Shown in pieces: positions 8,516 through 16,698 of a stretch of DNA of 64,000 bases. Source of the DNA: Niabella sp. (GTDB lineage Bacteria > Bacteroidota > Bacteroidia > Chitinophagales > Chitinophagaceae). The stretch lies in the NCBI RefSeq assembly GCF_030150205.1, contig NZ_JASLGT010000028.1, positions 1 to 64,000 of the forward strand, given 5' to 3'. Numbering within the stretch: the stretch's first letter is position 1; every line of letters begins with the position of its first letter. The notes under the pieces are model-generated. The model was not told the origin of the DNA and did no database searches. It saw only the letters and a program-made list of their open reading frames with translations. Made by a program: the position numbers and the translations under genes.

Positions 8516-8857
8516 TTGCCTCGCTTGAAAATACGGTACCATATTATTATATATAGTTTGCTGGCAGCAGGGATCCTGTTGTTCAGCATGCCTATGTTAA
8601 GACCGGCCTGCAAGCGGCTGATGCACCAGGTGAGTGCGGCAGCCGGTAAGCACCCCGTTCCGGCCGGAGATATGGAGGCCCCGGCTTCCTGTGGTGTTGC
8701 GGGTATTGCCATTGAACCGGTTGTGGTGGAATATGTACCGGTGCTGGCTGCATTGATCCTGAAGAAGAACTACCCACCGGCAAAGACCCGCTTTCCGGCA
8801 GATCCTTTTCCCGAATGCATTGATGCGCCTCCGCGTGGTTGCCCTGTTGTGATATAA
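8516..8857 (+). CDS. Small hypothetical protein with N-terminal membrane anchor
   Basis: A 113-residue reading frame. A basic start and one hydrophobic segment (IIIYSLLAAGILLFSM, about residues 10-25) suggest a membrane anchor or signal sequence, followed by a Pro/Ala-rich region with four Cys residues. The start is uncertain: TTG at 8516 or TTG at 8525, with no ATG before the hydrophobic segment. The antisense frame is also open, so the coding evidence is only moderate. It sits between the K+ channel and the thioredoxin lipoprotein. No family recognised. Confidence 0.45.
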   Translation: MPRLKIRYHIIIYSLLAAGILLFSMPMLRPACKRLMHQVSAAAGKHPVPAGDMEAPASCGVAGIAIEPVVVEYVPVLAALILKKNYPPAKTRFPADPFPECIDAPPRGCPVVI

Positions 8858-8923
8858 AATAAAGCCGCTGGTAACAAGAGGCTGGGCATATATAATCTTA
8901 ATTTAACAATCAAAAAACAGTGA

Positions 8924-9496
8924 ATGAAACTGAATACTATTATACTAATGATCGGGTTGGGTATGGTTACCCTTGCAGCCTGTAAAAATGAAGAAAAGCC
9001 GGATACGGCTAACAGCACGGCACCTGCTGCAACAGATACAACAACAGTGGCACCCAATGTGGAAACGAATACAGCACCGGCAACACCTGCGGTATCGATG
9101 ATGCCGGCATTTAAAATGTCAGACGAGCAGGGCAAGCCGGTAACCCTTGAATCCCTGAAAGGAAAAAAAGTGGTGGTGAATATCTGGGCCTCCTGGTGCC
9201 CGCCCTGTCGCGCGGAAATGCCTTCCATTCAGAACCTGTATAAAAAAACGGATAAAGAAAAAGTGGCCTTTGTATTACTGTCGGTAGATGATCAGATGGA
9301 AGACGCTGCGGCATTTAAAAAGAAACAGGGCTTAAACATGCCGGTGTTTTTCCCCGCGGAAAACCTGCCGCTCCTCTTTAATGTACAGGCCATTCCTTCC
9401 ACTTTTATTTTTAATGAAAAAGGAGAGCTGATCAAGAAAATGGAAGGCATGGAAGACTATGATACCCAGGAGTATGTAGATCTGCTGAAGGGGTAA
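8924..9496 (+). CDS. TlpA-like thioredoxin-domain lipoprotein
   Basis: 190 residues. It has a lipoprotein signal with lipobox LAAC (Cys20), a low-complexity Ala/Thr/Pro linker (about residues 25-60), then a thioredoxin fold with active site W91-C92-P-P-C95 and the cis-Pro motif (IPSTF). Proteins of this type are membrane-anchored periplasmic thiol-disulfide reductases that reduce cytochrome c apoproteins or other exported proteins. It is the last gene of the plus-strand run. A hairpin-like pair (GGGTTAACAGG and CCTTGTTAGCCC, about 9523-9575) follows. Confidence 0.92.
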   Translation: MKLNTIILMIGLGMVTLAACKNEEKPDTANSTAPAATDTTTVAPNVETNTAPATPAVSMMPAFKMSDEQGKPVTLESLKGKKVVVNIWASWCPPCRAEMPSIQNLYKKTDKEKVAFVLLSVDDQMEDAAAFKKKQGLNMPVFFPAENLPLLFNVQAIPSTFIFNEKGELIKKMEGMEDYDTQEYVDLLKG

Positions 9497-10305
9497 TTAT
9501 ATACGTTAACAGGTTAATAAGTTGATGGGTTAACAGGGGTATTAACGGAAAACGTTGCTCCCTTGTTAGCCCGTTTGCTTTATGCATGTTCTGGTAAATG
9601 TGTAGGCCCGTCATAGGGCTTTTTTATTGTCCCGGCTGTAGTGCCGATGGCAGCTGTCTTGCGTCGCACACTTCAGCAGCTCAATATAGGGCAGCTGGTT
9701 GTTTTCGGGGGACTTGGGCGACTGGTTCGACATTGAGTAATCCCCAGGGTATGATTGCTTGCCCTGGTCGACCAGGGCAACACGTAATTATTTCACTTTT
9801 CCAAGAAATAGCTGCAATACCCATGTTCTCCAAGTCCCACCAGTCCCCTCAATGATGTGGTATTATTTATTATAGCAGTTCTATTTCCCTTTAAAAATTG
9901 GATCATCAAAAAACTTACTTAATGAAATTCCAATCTCTTTACAAATTTATTAACGGTATATATAGTAGCGCCGCGCCCGGTTTTCCCATCGGCTTGGGAT
10001 TTACCGGTCTTTTTCAGCATCGCTTGCAAAAGCGGATTGTTTTTTCCAGAGCTTTCCCGAAGACTTGCTTCGGCTGCGCTCGAAATGACAATGGTCCTTT
10101 TGTCATCGAGGCCATTGAGTTTGCATCACAAATGGAATAATCGGGGTGCAAAGCGCATTACATAAAAACAAACCAGGCTGGCGTTGGTCTTCTGACCAGG
10201 GCCTGCTGTTTAGTTAAGCCAGAAATGGCCTATAAGCTCCGGCCACCAGTGAAAGCCTCCGCTCAATGTCCCGCCGGTCTCCCCGTCACCAGGCAAGCAC
10301 CCAAA
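9497..10305. other. Long intergenic region made of repeats
   Basis: No credible gene is seen over about 800 bp; the open frames here have poor composition. It holds a GTTAACAGG-rich segment (9505-9540) that can pair with 9562-9575, one copy of the 240-bp dispersed repeat (9614-9856), and the motif GCTTCGGCTGCGCTCGAAA with TGACA (10070-10092) that recurs at 22578. At 10268-10282 a GGTCTCCCCGTC block resembles short blocks near 15190 and 16415, possibly worn ends of the same repeat family. Confidence 0.55.
9614..9856 (+). repeat. Dispersed ~240-bp repeat, copy 1
   Basis: Aligns along its whole length, in the same orientation, with 33653-33891 at roughly 85% identity by eye. Shared blocks include CTTGCGTCGCACACTTCAGC, CAATATAGGGCAGCTG, GGGCAACACGTAATTATTTC and CTCCAAGTCCCACCAGTC. 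It contains a perfect 22-bp palindrome at 9759-9780 (TTGCCCTGGTC and its complement). No long conserved reading frame is shared, so it is more likely a non-coding repeat than a gene. Confidence 0.85.
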
Positions 10306-11436
10306 TCATTTCACCATCCCGTTATAAAGTTCATTAATCACATCATACAACAATGCCACTACTGATTTTTTATACTGCGGCAGGCAGCCATTGGTGATGA
10401 CCACAAACCCAAATTTCTTTTCCGGTTGAAAAAACATACTGCTGAACAACCCATAGGCATCACCGGTATGGCCCACCATTTTTTCACCGTCTATTAACTT
10501 TTCGGTTGACCAAAGCGCAAGGCCGTAGTTCTCCTTGTCGGACAGTTTGGTTTGCATGGTCCTGCTGCTTGCTTCACTGATGATCCGTACATTATTGGAG
10601 GTACCATAGTTCATATGCATCATCATATACCGGGCCAGGTCCAGGGCGGAGATCTTCATGCCACCGGTAGGCGAAAATACAGGCGTGCTGTATCCCCTGG
10701 TATAGTTGGCCAGCTTAGCCTTTGGAGAAGCATACGCACCCGGGGCAACTTCAAAGGTTTTTGAAGAATCGTTGTATTCATAAAGCGGCACCAGGCGGTT
10801 GCGGTCCAGCGAATCTACATTGTAGCCACCATATAAACGGAGCGGATTTAAAATGTGATTCTTTACATACTGGTCAAATTGCTCTCCGGAAAATTTTTCC
10901 AGGATGCTGCCGGCCAGGTTAAAATTCAGATTGCAGTATTGATAACCTTCCCCGGGTTTGTAATCATTATAGCATTGCGCCCAGTTGGGATTTTTATCGG
11001 GGTTAATGGCATCCAGCGTGAAATAACCGTTTTTATCGTTGATGCTGGATGTGTGGGAGAGGATCATTCGGAGGGTGATCGGCACATCGGGGTATTTAGG
11101 ATTGTGCACCTTAAAGCCAACGAGTTTGCTTACCGCATCATCCAGGCTCAGCTTGCGGGCTTCCACCAGCTGCAACAGCGAAGTGGCAGTAAAGGACTTG
11201 GAAATAGAAGCAATACGGAAGATATCGGTGTTCTGGATAATGGTTTTATCCTCCCTGTTCTTGTATCCGAAAGACTTATTGAAAATGATCTTATTATCTT
11301 TTACAACAGCTACGGATAAGCCAATAGCCTGATATTGCTGCATCAGTTTTAATAGATTCGTTTCAACAGAAGTTTGTGCCGTTGCGTTCCCCAGCAATAG
11401 CCCCGTCAGGAGCATGATAAAAAAACAATGTTTCAT
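10306..11436 (-). CDS. Secreted serine hydrolase (class C beta-lactamase/DD-peptidase family)
   Basis: 376 residues with a signal peptide (ending NATAQ). The catalytic set of the beta-lactamase class C-like family is present: S77-x-x-K80 (RIASISKSFTA), Y167-C-N169 (QYCNLN) and a C-terminal HTG (MVGHTGDAYGLFSS). Members include penicillin-binding esterases, D-aminopeptidases and true AmpC enzymes. The short length and lack of further AmpC features favour a peptidase/esterase over a resistance enzyme. It stands alone; a near-consensus -7 box (TATCTTTC, complement of 11459-11466) lies just upstream. Confidence 0.9.
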   Translation of the reverse strand: MKHCFFIMLLTGLLLGNATAQTSVETNLLKLMQQYQAIGLSVAVVKDNKIIFNKSFGYKNREDKTIIQNTDIFRIASISKSFTATSLLQLVEARKLSLDDAVSKLVGFKVHNPKYPDVPITLRMILSHTSSINDKNGYFTLDAINPDKNPNWAQCYNDYKPGEGYQYCNLNFNLAGSILEKFSGEQFDQYVKNHILNPLRLYGGYNVDSLDRNRLVPLYEYNDSSKTFEVAPGAYASPKAKLANYTRGYSTPVFSPTGGMKISALDLARYMMMHMNYGTSNNVRIISEASSRTMQTKLSDKENYGLALWSTEKLIDGEKMVGHTGDAYGLFSSMFFQPEKKFGFVVITNGCLPQYKKSVVALLYDVINELYNGMVK

Positions 11437-11561
11437 CGTTGATCAGTGGTTTGGAAAAGAAAGATACAATTATACTTCGTCTTTGCTCAGTATAATGGAA
11501 AATTGATCACTTTTTTTATCCGTTGCCCGGCACAAAGGCAGAAAAGGTCAAACTTATTGTA

Positions 11562-11569
11562 TAACTTTG
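11562..11569 (+). promoter_or_regulatory. Promoter -7 box upstream of the HdeD-like gene
   Basis: TAACTTTG at 11562-11569 matches the Bacteroidota TAnnTTTG box exactly, 73 bp before the ATG. No clear TTTG -33 element is found at the right spacing. Confidence 0.45.
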
Positions 11570-11642
11570 AGCGAAGTGGCAAACGATCGGTGACCTTTGA
11601 ATAGCGGAAAAATCCATCTTTTAACGGTTAAACCTGAATACC

Positions 11643-12206
11643 ATGAGCACAACATTGTTGGAAGAGCGCCTGAAAAACTGGTGGCTGCTTCTTGTTTCCG
11701 GGATCCTGTTTGTATTGCTGGCCTTTTATATTTTTAACCAGCCGGTAGCCTCTTATCTCGCCCTGTCCATTTTCTTTGCTTCCACATTTTTGGTAGCGGG
11801 TGTTTTTGAAATTGCCTATGCGGTCAGCAGCCACAAGCACGACCAGGGCTGGGGCTGGTCTTTATTTGGCGGTATTGTAGACCTGCTGTTTGGCATCTTC
11901 CTCCTTTCTTCACCGGCGCTTACCATGGCCGTATTGCCGATGTACATTGGTATCGTCATTTTGTTCCGTGCCCTGATGGGCGTGTTTTATGCCTTTCATT
12001 TAAAGAAGGCGCAGGTGTCCGGTTGGGGCGGCGTGCTGTTTATGGCCATCATCGGGATCCTCTTTGCCTTGCTGATGATCGGCAACCCCGTCTTCGGCGG
12101 ACTGACGATCATCATCTATACTGCGGTTTCTGTTTTAATGCTGGGCATCGTTCAGATCGTGCTTTCATTGCGGTTGCGGAAATTGAAAAAGCGGTTGGAA
12201 TCCTGA
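11643..12206 (+). CDS. HdeD-family (DUF308) membrane protein
   Basis: 187 residues with six predicted transmembrane helices arranged as three hairpins. This matches HdeD/DUF308 proteins: WWLLLVSGILFVLLAF at the start, a repeated GGIVDLLFGIFLL segment and a basic tail (RLRKLKKRLES). HdeD is linked to acid resistance at high cell density in Escherichia coli; the mechanism in Bacteroidota is unknown. It is monocistronic, with an exact TAnnTTTG box upstream. The next 640 bp are repeat-rich. Confidence 0.9.
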   Translation: MSTTLLEERLKNWWLLLVSGILFVLLAFYIFNQPVASYLALSIFFASTFLVAGVFEIAYAVSSHKHDQGWGWSLFGGIVDLLFGIFLLSSPALTMAVLPMYIGIVILFRALMGVFYAFHLKKAQVSGWGGVLFMAIIGILFALLMIGNPVFGGLTIIIYTAVSVLMLGIVQIVLSLRLRKLKKRLES

Positions 12207-12673
12207 TCCGCTATCAATTTTGTTTCGCGGTCGTTGGCGGTAAGGATCTGTTTTCGAATAGGCTTCATTCAAATCAGGCTTCACTGTTTGCGGCAGCAAT
12301 AATTTTGACATGCTAACGAAGCGATTACATACTCGCGGGGCGTCCGCCGCACAGCGAAAGATAAAATCAAGTGGAATGGCGGTTGTGACGCCAATAAGAG
12401 CGTCTCAAAAATAAGGTTGTGCGAAAGGGTGTCATAACCAGGCCTGCAACGCAGATTTTATCGGTTCCGCATTGCCCGTAAATGTTCGAAAAATACCGAA
12501 ATTTCATCGGGCGGAACTCGCCTTGTGGCGGACAAGATTTTTATTCGCTGATTTATTATTTTTTTAATGGACCTTATGAGCTCCCTTCGGTCGGTTGCTC
12601 CACTTTTCATTCCCGATTGATCCTATCGTGTGGACACATTTTTTGGGGTTGTACCGGGCGATCATTCTATAAC
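12207..12673. other. Non-coding left flank of the transposase element
   Basis: No credible gene. The stretch 12510-12560 (CGGGCGGAACTCGCC ... GACAAGATTTTTATTCGC) looks like mobile-element or intergenic-repeat debris. The outer inverted repeat of the transposase element is at 12599-12643. Confidence 0.4.
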
Positions 12674-12759
12674 TGTGCCCGCAGGGTGCCATGTGCAAAG
12701 CCCCCGGCTTTAGCCGGGGGAAGAGAAGCGTAGCCGATGCGGCCCCGGAGGGGTCGAAT
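12674..12759 (+). repeat. Left REP-like inverted repeat arm
   Basis: About 86 bp, from TGTGCCCGCAGGGTG to GGCCCCGGAGGGGTCGAAT, imperfectly inverted at 13294-13381. It holds a 9-bp-stem palindrome at 12701-12720 and a smaller CCCC/GGGG hairpin at 12743-12754. Confidence 0.8.
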
Positions 12760-12843
12760 GGGATGAACCAGATTGGTTCTTCGAAAATTAAATGTAAATT
12801 AGAGCGGACAGAACAATATTTTATAACCTATGAAATCAATATC

Positions 12844-13287
12844 ATGAGCTACCGCCAAATTTTCTACCAGATTATTTTTGCTACTAAAAATCGCCGTAAA
12901 ACAATTACAGAAGCGCACTGTGAAGAACTTTACAAGTACATCTGGGGGATTGTAAAGAATAAAAAATGTAACCTCTATCGCATCAACGGCATAGAAGATC
13001 ATATACATATTTTTTCAGATCTTCATCCGTCAACATCACTTGCGGATTATATCAGGGATATAAAAGCATCCAGCAGTATATGGATGAAAAACAGCAACCT
13101 GTTTCCTGAATTTCGTGGATGGCAGGAAAGCTATGGCGCCTTCACCTATTCAATAAAAGAGAGGGATATCATCATCAACTATGTCAAGAATCAAAAAGAG
13201 CATCATAAGAATGAAATGTTTTACGATGAATATAAGCGGTTGCTAATTGAGAATGGCGTTGAATTTGACGAAAAATATTTATTATGA
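12844..13287 (+). CDS. IS200/IS605-like (REP-associated) tyrosine transposase
   Basis: A 147-residue Y1 transposase. The HUH metal-binding motif is H53-I-H55 (EDHIHIF) and the catalytic tyrosine is most likely Y113 in INYVKNQKEHH. Length and motifs match complete TnpA/RAYT proteins, with no frameshift, so it may be active. These enzymes cut and join single-stranded DNA at hairpins. The ATG at 12844 is chosen because upstream codons run into the non-coding hairpin arm. The gene is flanked within 90 bp on each side by the mirror-image hairpins it probably recognises. No TnpB/IscB partner is present. Confidence 0.93.
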   Translation: MSYRQIFYQIIFATKNRRKTITEAHCEELYKYIWGIVKNKKCNLYRINGIEDHIHIFSDLHPSTSLADYIRDIKASSSIWMKNSNLFPEFRGWQESYGAFTYSIKERDIIINYVKNQKEHHKNEMFYDEYKRLLIENGVEFDEKYLL

Positions 13288-13293
13288 GACCCT

Positions 13294-13381
13294 ATTCGAC
13301 CCCTCCGGGGCCGCGTCCTATACACCATCTGTTACCCCTGGCGCAGCCAGGGGCTATGCACATTAGACCCTTTGGGCCACA
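13294..13381 (-). repeat. Right REP-like inverted repeat arm
   Basis: Mirror of 12674-12759, beginning 7 bp after the transposase stop codon. The first 21 bp pair perfectly with 12739-12759. It contains the hairpin 13335-13353 (8-bp stem, 3-nt loop). Confidence 0.8.
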
Positions 13382-13602
13382 CCCGCTTTATTTCGATAAG
13401 TATTCGTTATTCAGTTGTTGTAAAATTGCCTTTTATGAAACTCCAGGTTCTTTGACCATCTTTAAGAAATGTGTCCACGCGATAGGATTGATCGGGAGAA
13501 AAGTGGAAAAAGAAAAATCCAGGAAGTCCAACTTAAGCAGCTAGCCCTTTATATAGACTCAACGCTGCACTGCAGCTTTTCACTGGGTGAAAATTTATGT
13601 AC

Positions 13603-15063
13603 TTACAACAGCGGAGACAACAACCTGCAGGTTTTTTCAAACAGCTGAATATACAGCGGCCGGCTCAGCCATTTTTCAGCGTCGATCTGTTCCGCATCCA
13701 GCAGGTCATTTTCAAAGGCCTGTGCCAGCTGCTCCGCAATCGCGGTATCGTATACGAGGGCATTCACTTCAAAGTTCAGGTCAAAGCTGCGATGGTCCAT
13801 ATTGGCCGTGCCCACCATTACCAGGTTGCGGTCTGATACCAGGGTTTTGGCATGCACAAATCCCTTTTTATAACGATAGATCGCTACACCTGCTTTCAGC
13901 AATGTAGCATAATAGGAATTAGCGGCGGTATTTACGAGTAACGAATCGGAAATGCCCGGTACCAGGATCCGGATCCTGATGCCACTGTAGGCTGCTACGA
14001 TGAGGGCCTCCATAATGCTTTCTCCGGGGATGAAATAAGGCGTGGTAATCAGCAACTCTTTTTTAGCCAGACCAATGGCCCGCAGGATGGCATAAAGAAT
14101 AGTTGGATTATCGGAATCCGGACCACTCACGGCGGTTTGCACCAGCTTGTTTTCCTTCTGCAGGAGGGTATGCACGGGTGGAAAAAAATGTTCATTCACC
14201 GTAAGCCGGTCGCCGGCACAAAAATTCCAGTCGGCCAGGAACAGGTATTGCAGGTAATACACACCGGGGCCCCGGATCATCAGGTGGGTATCCCGCCAAT
14301 AGAGTTTGTTATTAAAAGCCGGATCGTTCACATACTTATTGCTTACATTAATACCGCCTACAAATGCGGTAAGTCCGTCAATGATGATGATCTTCCGGTG
14401 GTTGCGGTAATTGAGCCGGTTAGCCAGGGCAATAAAAATGATCTTGTGAAAAGGAAAGGCCTTCACACCCGCACTACGCAGGCGTTTGACCAGTTTTCTC
14501 CGGATGGAATGACTGCCAAAATCATCATAGATAAAGCGGACTTCAACACCCTGCTGTACTTTTTCAATCAGCAGATCGGCAATCGCATTGCCGGTTTCGT
14601 CGTTCTCGTAAATATAATATTCTATGTGAATGTGATGGGTGGCCGCGCGCAATTGTTCCAGCACCCGGGGAAACTTTTGCTCGCCATTTAATAGCAGTTC
14701 TACATGGTTCTGTCCGGTTAGCGGACTGCCCTCCCGGAGTAAGTATTGAAAGAGCCGGTCATTATTACTTACTGCTGCTTTTCCCTGGGTATATGCTTCC
14801 AGCGAGCTGGACTGTATCCGGTCGTTGAGCGATTGTTCCATCGCCTCATTCATCAGCAGTTTTTTGCTGTACAATTTTCTGCGCCGGTAATTAATACCAA
14901 AAGAAAAATAAGTAAACATGCCAATCACCGGTAGAAAGATGATCAGCAGCAGGTAGGCCAGCGTTTTGGTGGAGCTGCGTGTATCATAGATCACCCGCAT
15001 GCAAACCAGGATCACCAGGATCACATACAGTACTTCTGCCACAAGAAGCCAACTCCAGTTCAT
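13603..15063 (-). CDS. cls: Cardiolipin synthase (phospholipase D superfamily)
   Basis: 486 residues with two N-terminal membrane helices (about residues 5-22 and 33-55), then two phospholipase-D HKD motifs: H222-x-K224-x4-D229 (NHRKIIIIDG) and H404-x-K406-x4-D411 (VHAKTLVSDR). This is the full-length bacterial ClsA/ClsB layout. The enzyme condenses two phosphatidylglycerols (or PG and PE) to cardiolipin at the inner membrane. It is a single gene. The C-terminus falls about 100 bp past the outer repeat of the transposase element, so the element did not disturb it. Confidence 0.95.
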   Translation of the reverse strand: MNWSWLLVAEVLYVILVILVCMRVIYDTRSSTKTLAYLLLIIFLPVIGMFTYFSFGINYRRRKLYSKKLLMNEAMEQSLNDRIQSSSLEAYTQGKAAVSNNDRLFQYLLREGSPLTGQNHVELLLNGEQKFPRVLEQLRAATHHIHIEYYIYENDETGNAIADLLIEKVQQGVEVRFIYDDFGSHSIRRKLVKRLRSAGVKAFPFHKIIFIALANRLNYRNHRKIIIIDGLTAFVGGINVSNKYVNDPAFNNKLYWRDTHLMIRGPGVYYLQYLFLADWNFCAGDRLTVNEHFFPPVHTLLQKENKLVQTAVSGPDSDNPTILYAILRAIGLAKKELLITTPYFIPGESIMEALIVAAYSGIRIRILVPGISDSLLVNTAANSYYATLLKAGVAIYRYKKGFVHAKTLVSDRNLVMVGTANMDHRSFDLNFEVNALVYDTAIAEQLAQAFENDLLDAEQIDAEKWLSRPLYIQLFEKTCRLLSPLL

Positions 15064-15210
15064 ACCTGTAAGTTAGCTCAAGGAATTTAAATTAACCAAT
15101 GTAAAATGTAAAAGGAAGCGGGCCCTCGCTGTTGCTCCGCAAATCGCATTCTTAAAAAACAATCGATACTGTTGCATTCCTCGGTCCCCCCAGTCTCCCC
15201 GTCCCTTAAT

Positions 15211-15236
15211 GTTGGCGCGTGAGAACACGCGCCAAC
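15211..15236. terminator. Strong hairpin downstream of the LLM oxidoreductase gene
   Basis: GTTGGCGCGTG (15211-15221) and CACGCGCCAAC (15226-15236) form a perfect 11-bp stem with a 4-nt loop, 7 bp beyond the stop of the minus-strand gene at 15244. There is no T tract, so it could be a terminator, an mRNA 3'-end stabiliser or a REP-like element. The CCCCCAGTCTCCCCGTCCC block beside it (15187-15205) recurs in degenerate form near 10270 and 16410. Confidence 0.5.
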
Positions 15237-15243
15237 CAGAAAA

Positions 15244-16254
15244 TCACCCCTCTGCAAAAATATCCTTCAACAACGAATAAGACCGCAGTTTCTTTTTCTG
15301 ATCAAACACCTGCGAAATAACCATCAATTCCTGTATCCCTGTCTGCTCAATAAAATCCGTTAGCTCCTCCTTTACTTTTTCCTTACTTCCAAAAAAAGCA
15401 TTGGACAGCATGTGCATTACCCCGTATTTCTGTTCCGGAGTCCAGAGCTTTTCCAGTTCTTCGTGTGTAATGGGCGGTTGCAGCGGTGAGCGACTATTGG
15501 TAAAAATACCCAGGAACATCCGGTAAAGCGAGGTGGAGAGTGCCGCTGCTTCGGCAGAGCTATCGGCTACAATCACGTTTACACAGGCCATGGCGTAAGG
15601 CTTGTCAAGTACGGCGGACGGTTTAAAGCGACTATGATAGATCTCCATCGCCTGTATCAGTTGCGCGGGGGCAAAGTGTGCTGCAAAGGCATAAGGCAAA
15701 CCCATCTCTGCAGCCAGGTAGGCGCTATCGGTACTGGAGCCCAGCACCCATAGGGGAATGTCCACGCCCTCACCGGGGAGCGCCCTTACTTTAGAGTGAC
15801 TGTTCTCCTTACTGAAGTATTGTTGCAGGGCTTCGATATTACTTTTAAAATCATAGGGGATGTTAACCGGCGCCTGGCGGATGGTCATAGCGGTAAGCGC
15901 ATCGGTGCCGGGAGCCCGTCCCAGACCCAGATCGATCCGGTTGGGATACAGGATGCCGAGGGTACCAAATTGCTCAGCGATGATCAGTGGCGAATGGTTG
16001 GGCAGCATAATACCGCCGGATCCTACACGGATGGTTTGGGTACCGCCGGCTACATAGCCAATGAGGATGGAAGTAGCAGCACTGGCCACGCTTTCCATAT
16101 TATGATGCTCAGAGAACCAGTACCGGGTATAGCCCAGCTGTTCGGCATGCCGGGCACTTTCCAGGCTGCGTTCAAAGGTTTGTTGTAAAGTATCGCCCTG
16201 GCAAACGGTAGCCAGGTCCAGGATGGAATACCTGATGTTTTGTAAACGGCTCAT
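15244..16254 (-). CDS. LLM class flavin-dependent oxidoreductase
   Basis: 336 residues, luciferase-like monooxygenase TIM-barrel fold. It begins MSRLQNIRYSILDLATV, followed by the conserved TRYWFSEHHNMESVASAATSI-type segment (about residues 43-63), GSGGIMLPNHSPL and DLGLGRAPGTD. This matches the MsnO8/YhbW-like group, which uses reduced flavin to oxidise small molecules; the substrate is unknown. I chose the ATG at 16254 rather than the one 45 bp upstream because the family starts at this point and the extra residues lack conservation-like character. It is monocistronic. Confidence 0.9.
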   Translation of the reverse strand: MSRLQNIRYSILDLATVCQGDTLQQTFERSLESARHAEQLGYTRYWFSEHHNMESVASAATSILIGYVAGGTQTIRVGSGGIMLPNHSPLIIAEQFGTLGILYPNRIDLGLGRAPGTDALTAMTIRQAPVNIPYDFKSNIEALQQYFSKENSHSKVRALPGEGVDIPLWVLGSSTDSAYLAAEMGLPYAFAAHFAPAQLIQAMEIYHSRFKPSAVLDKPYAMACVNVIVADSSAEAAALSTSLYRMFLGIFTNSRSPLQPPITHEELEKLWTPEQKYGVMHMLSNAFFGSKEKVKEELTDFIEQTGIQELMVISQVFDQKKKLRSYSLLKDIFAEG

Positions 16255-16698
16255 ATATCCGGTTTTACTGTTGGCCCCGCATTTCCGGGAAACAGGCAAG
16301 TAAAAGAACAGTTCTGGAAGAAAAAAGTTTTAAGGCCACTGAGGCACAGAAACACAGAAGGGCTTCTTTTTACTTTAGAACCCATTGGCAAAAGTTTTGC
16401 ACACATGTCTCCCTGGTCTTCCCGTCCCCTAAGCCGCACTGGCAATAACAGCCCCTTTACCATTTCGTAATATCGCCAACTATTTAATCGATTGTAAATG
16501 AATTATTAATGAGCCATTTTATAATGCCTTTAACACGATTCGCCGTCCAAAATAACCGTTGGGTATCATGTTCCCGGCAGTATTTTGTAACCATAAAACC
16601 GGTTATTAAAACTACCTTGCATAGAGCGATTTGTGTTTGATGAACAACAATGTGTACTAACTACATATTATTATTAATAAAGATCTTTATTTGAGGCA
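16255..16698. other. Intergenic region before the MFS gene
   Basis: No gene. At 16328-16362 there is a short GGCCACTGAGGCACAGAAACACAG block of the CACAAAG-type intergenic repeat also present at 29819-29904. At 16405-16432 lies a GTCTCCCTGGTCTTCCCGTCCCC block. The AT-rich part 16440-16690 should hold the MFS promoter; the best candidate -7 box is TACCTTGC near 16612 (one mismatch). Confidence 0.4.

Larger units (their letters stand above)
12599..13507. mobile_element. IS200/RAYT-type element with nested inverted repeats
   Basis: Three nested mirror-image pairs surround the transposase gene. The outer arms, 12599-12643 and 13467-13507, share CCCGATTGATCCTATCG and GTGGACACATTT. The middle arms, 12674-12759 and 13294-13381, are imperfect over about 86 bp. 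Within them, the innermost 21 bp (12739-12759 and 13294-13314) match perfectly. Each middle arm carries a strong hairpin: 12701-12720 (CCCCCGGCT/AGCCGGGGG) and 13335-13353 (CCCCTGGC/GCCAGGGG). Such paired hairpins fit REP/REPIN sequences mobilised by REP-associated tyrosine transposases. Whether the outer arms belong to the element or are the interrupted target is open. Confidence 0.75.

Noticed and set aside
9898..10140. 80-codon frame in the repeat-rich gap
   Set aside because: It contains the recurrent GCTCGAAA motif and has no protein-like features.
10306..11436. Antibiotic-resistance AmpC call for the serine hydrolase
   Set aside because: The three motifs are shared by many esterases and peptidases, and nothing in the sequence or context points to a true cephalosporinase with a regulator.
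12482..12733. Short plus-strand frame left of the transposase
   Set aside because: It runs through the outer inverted repeat and a hairpin arm, with unnatural composition.
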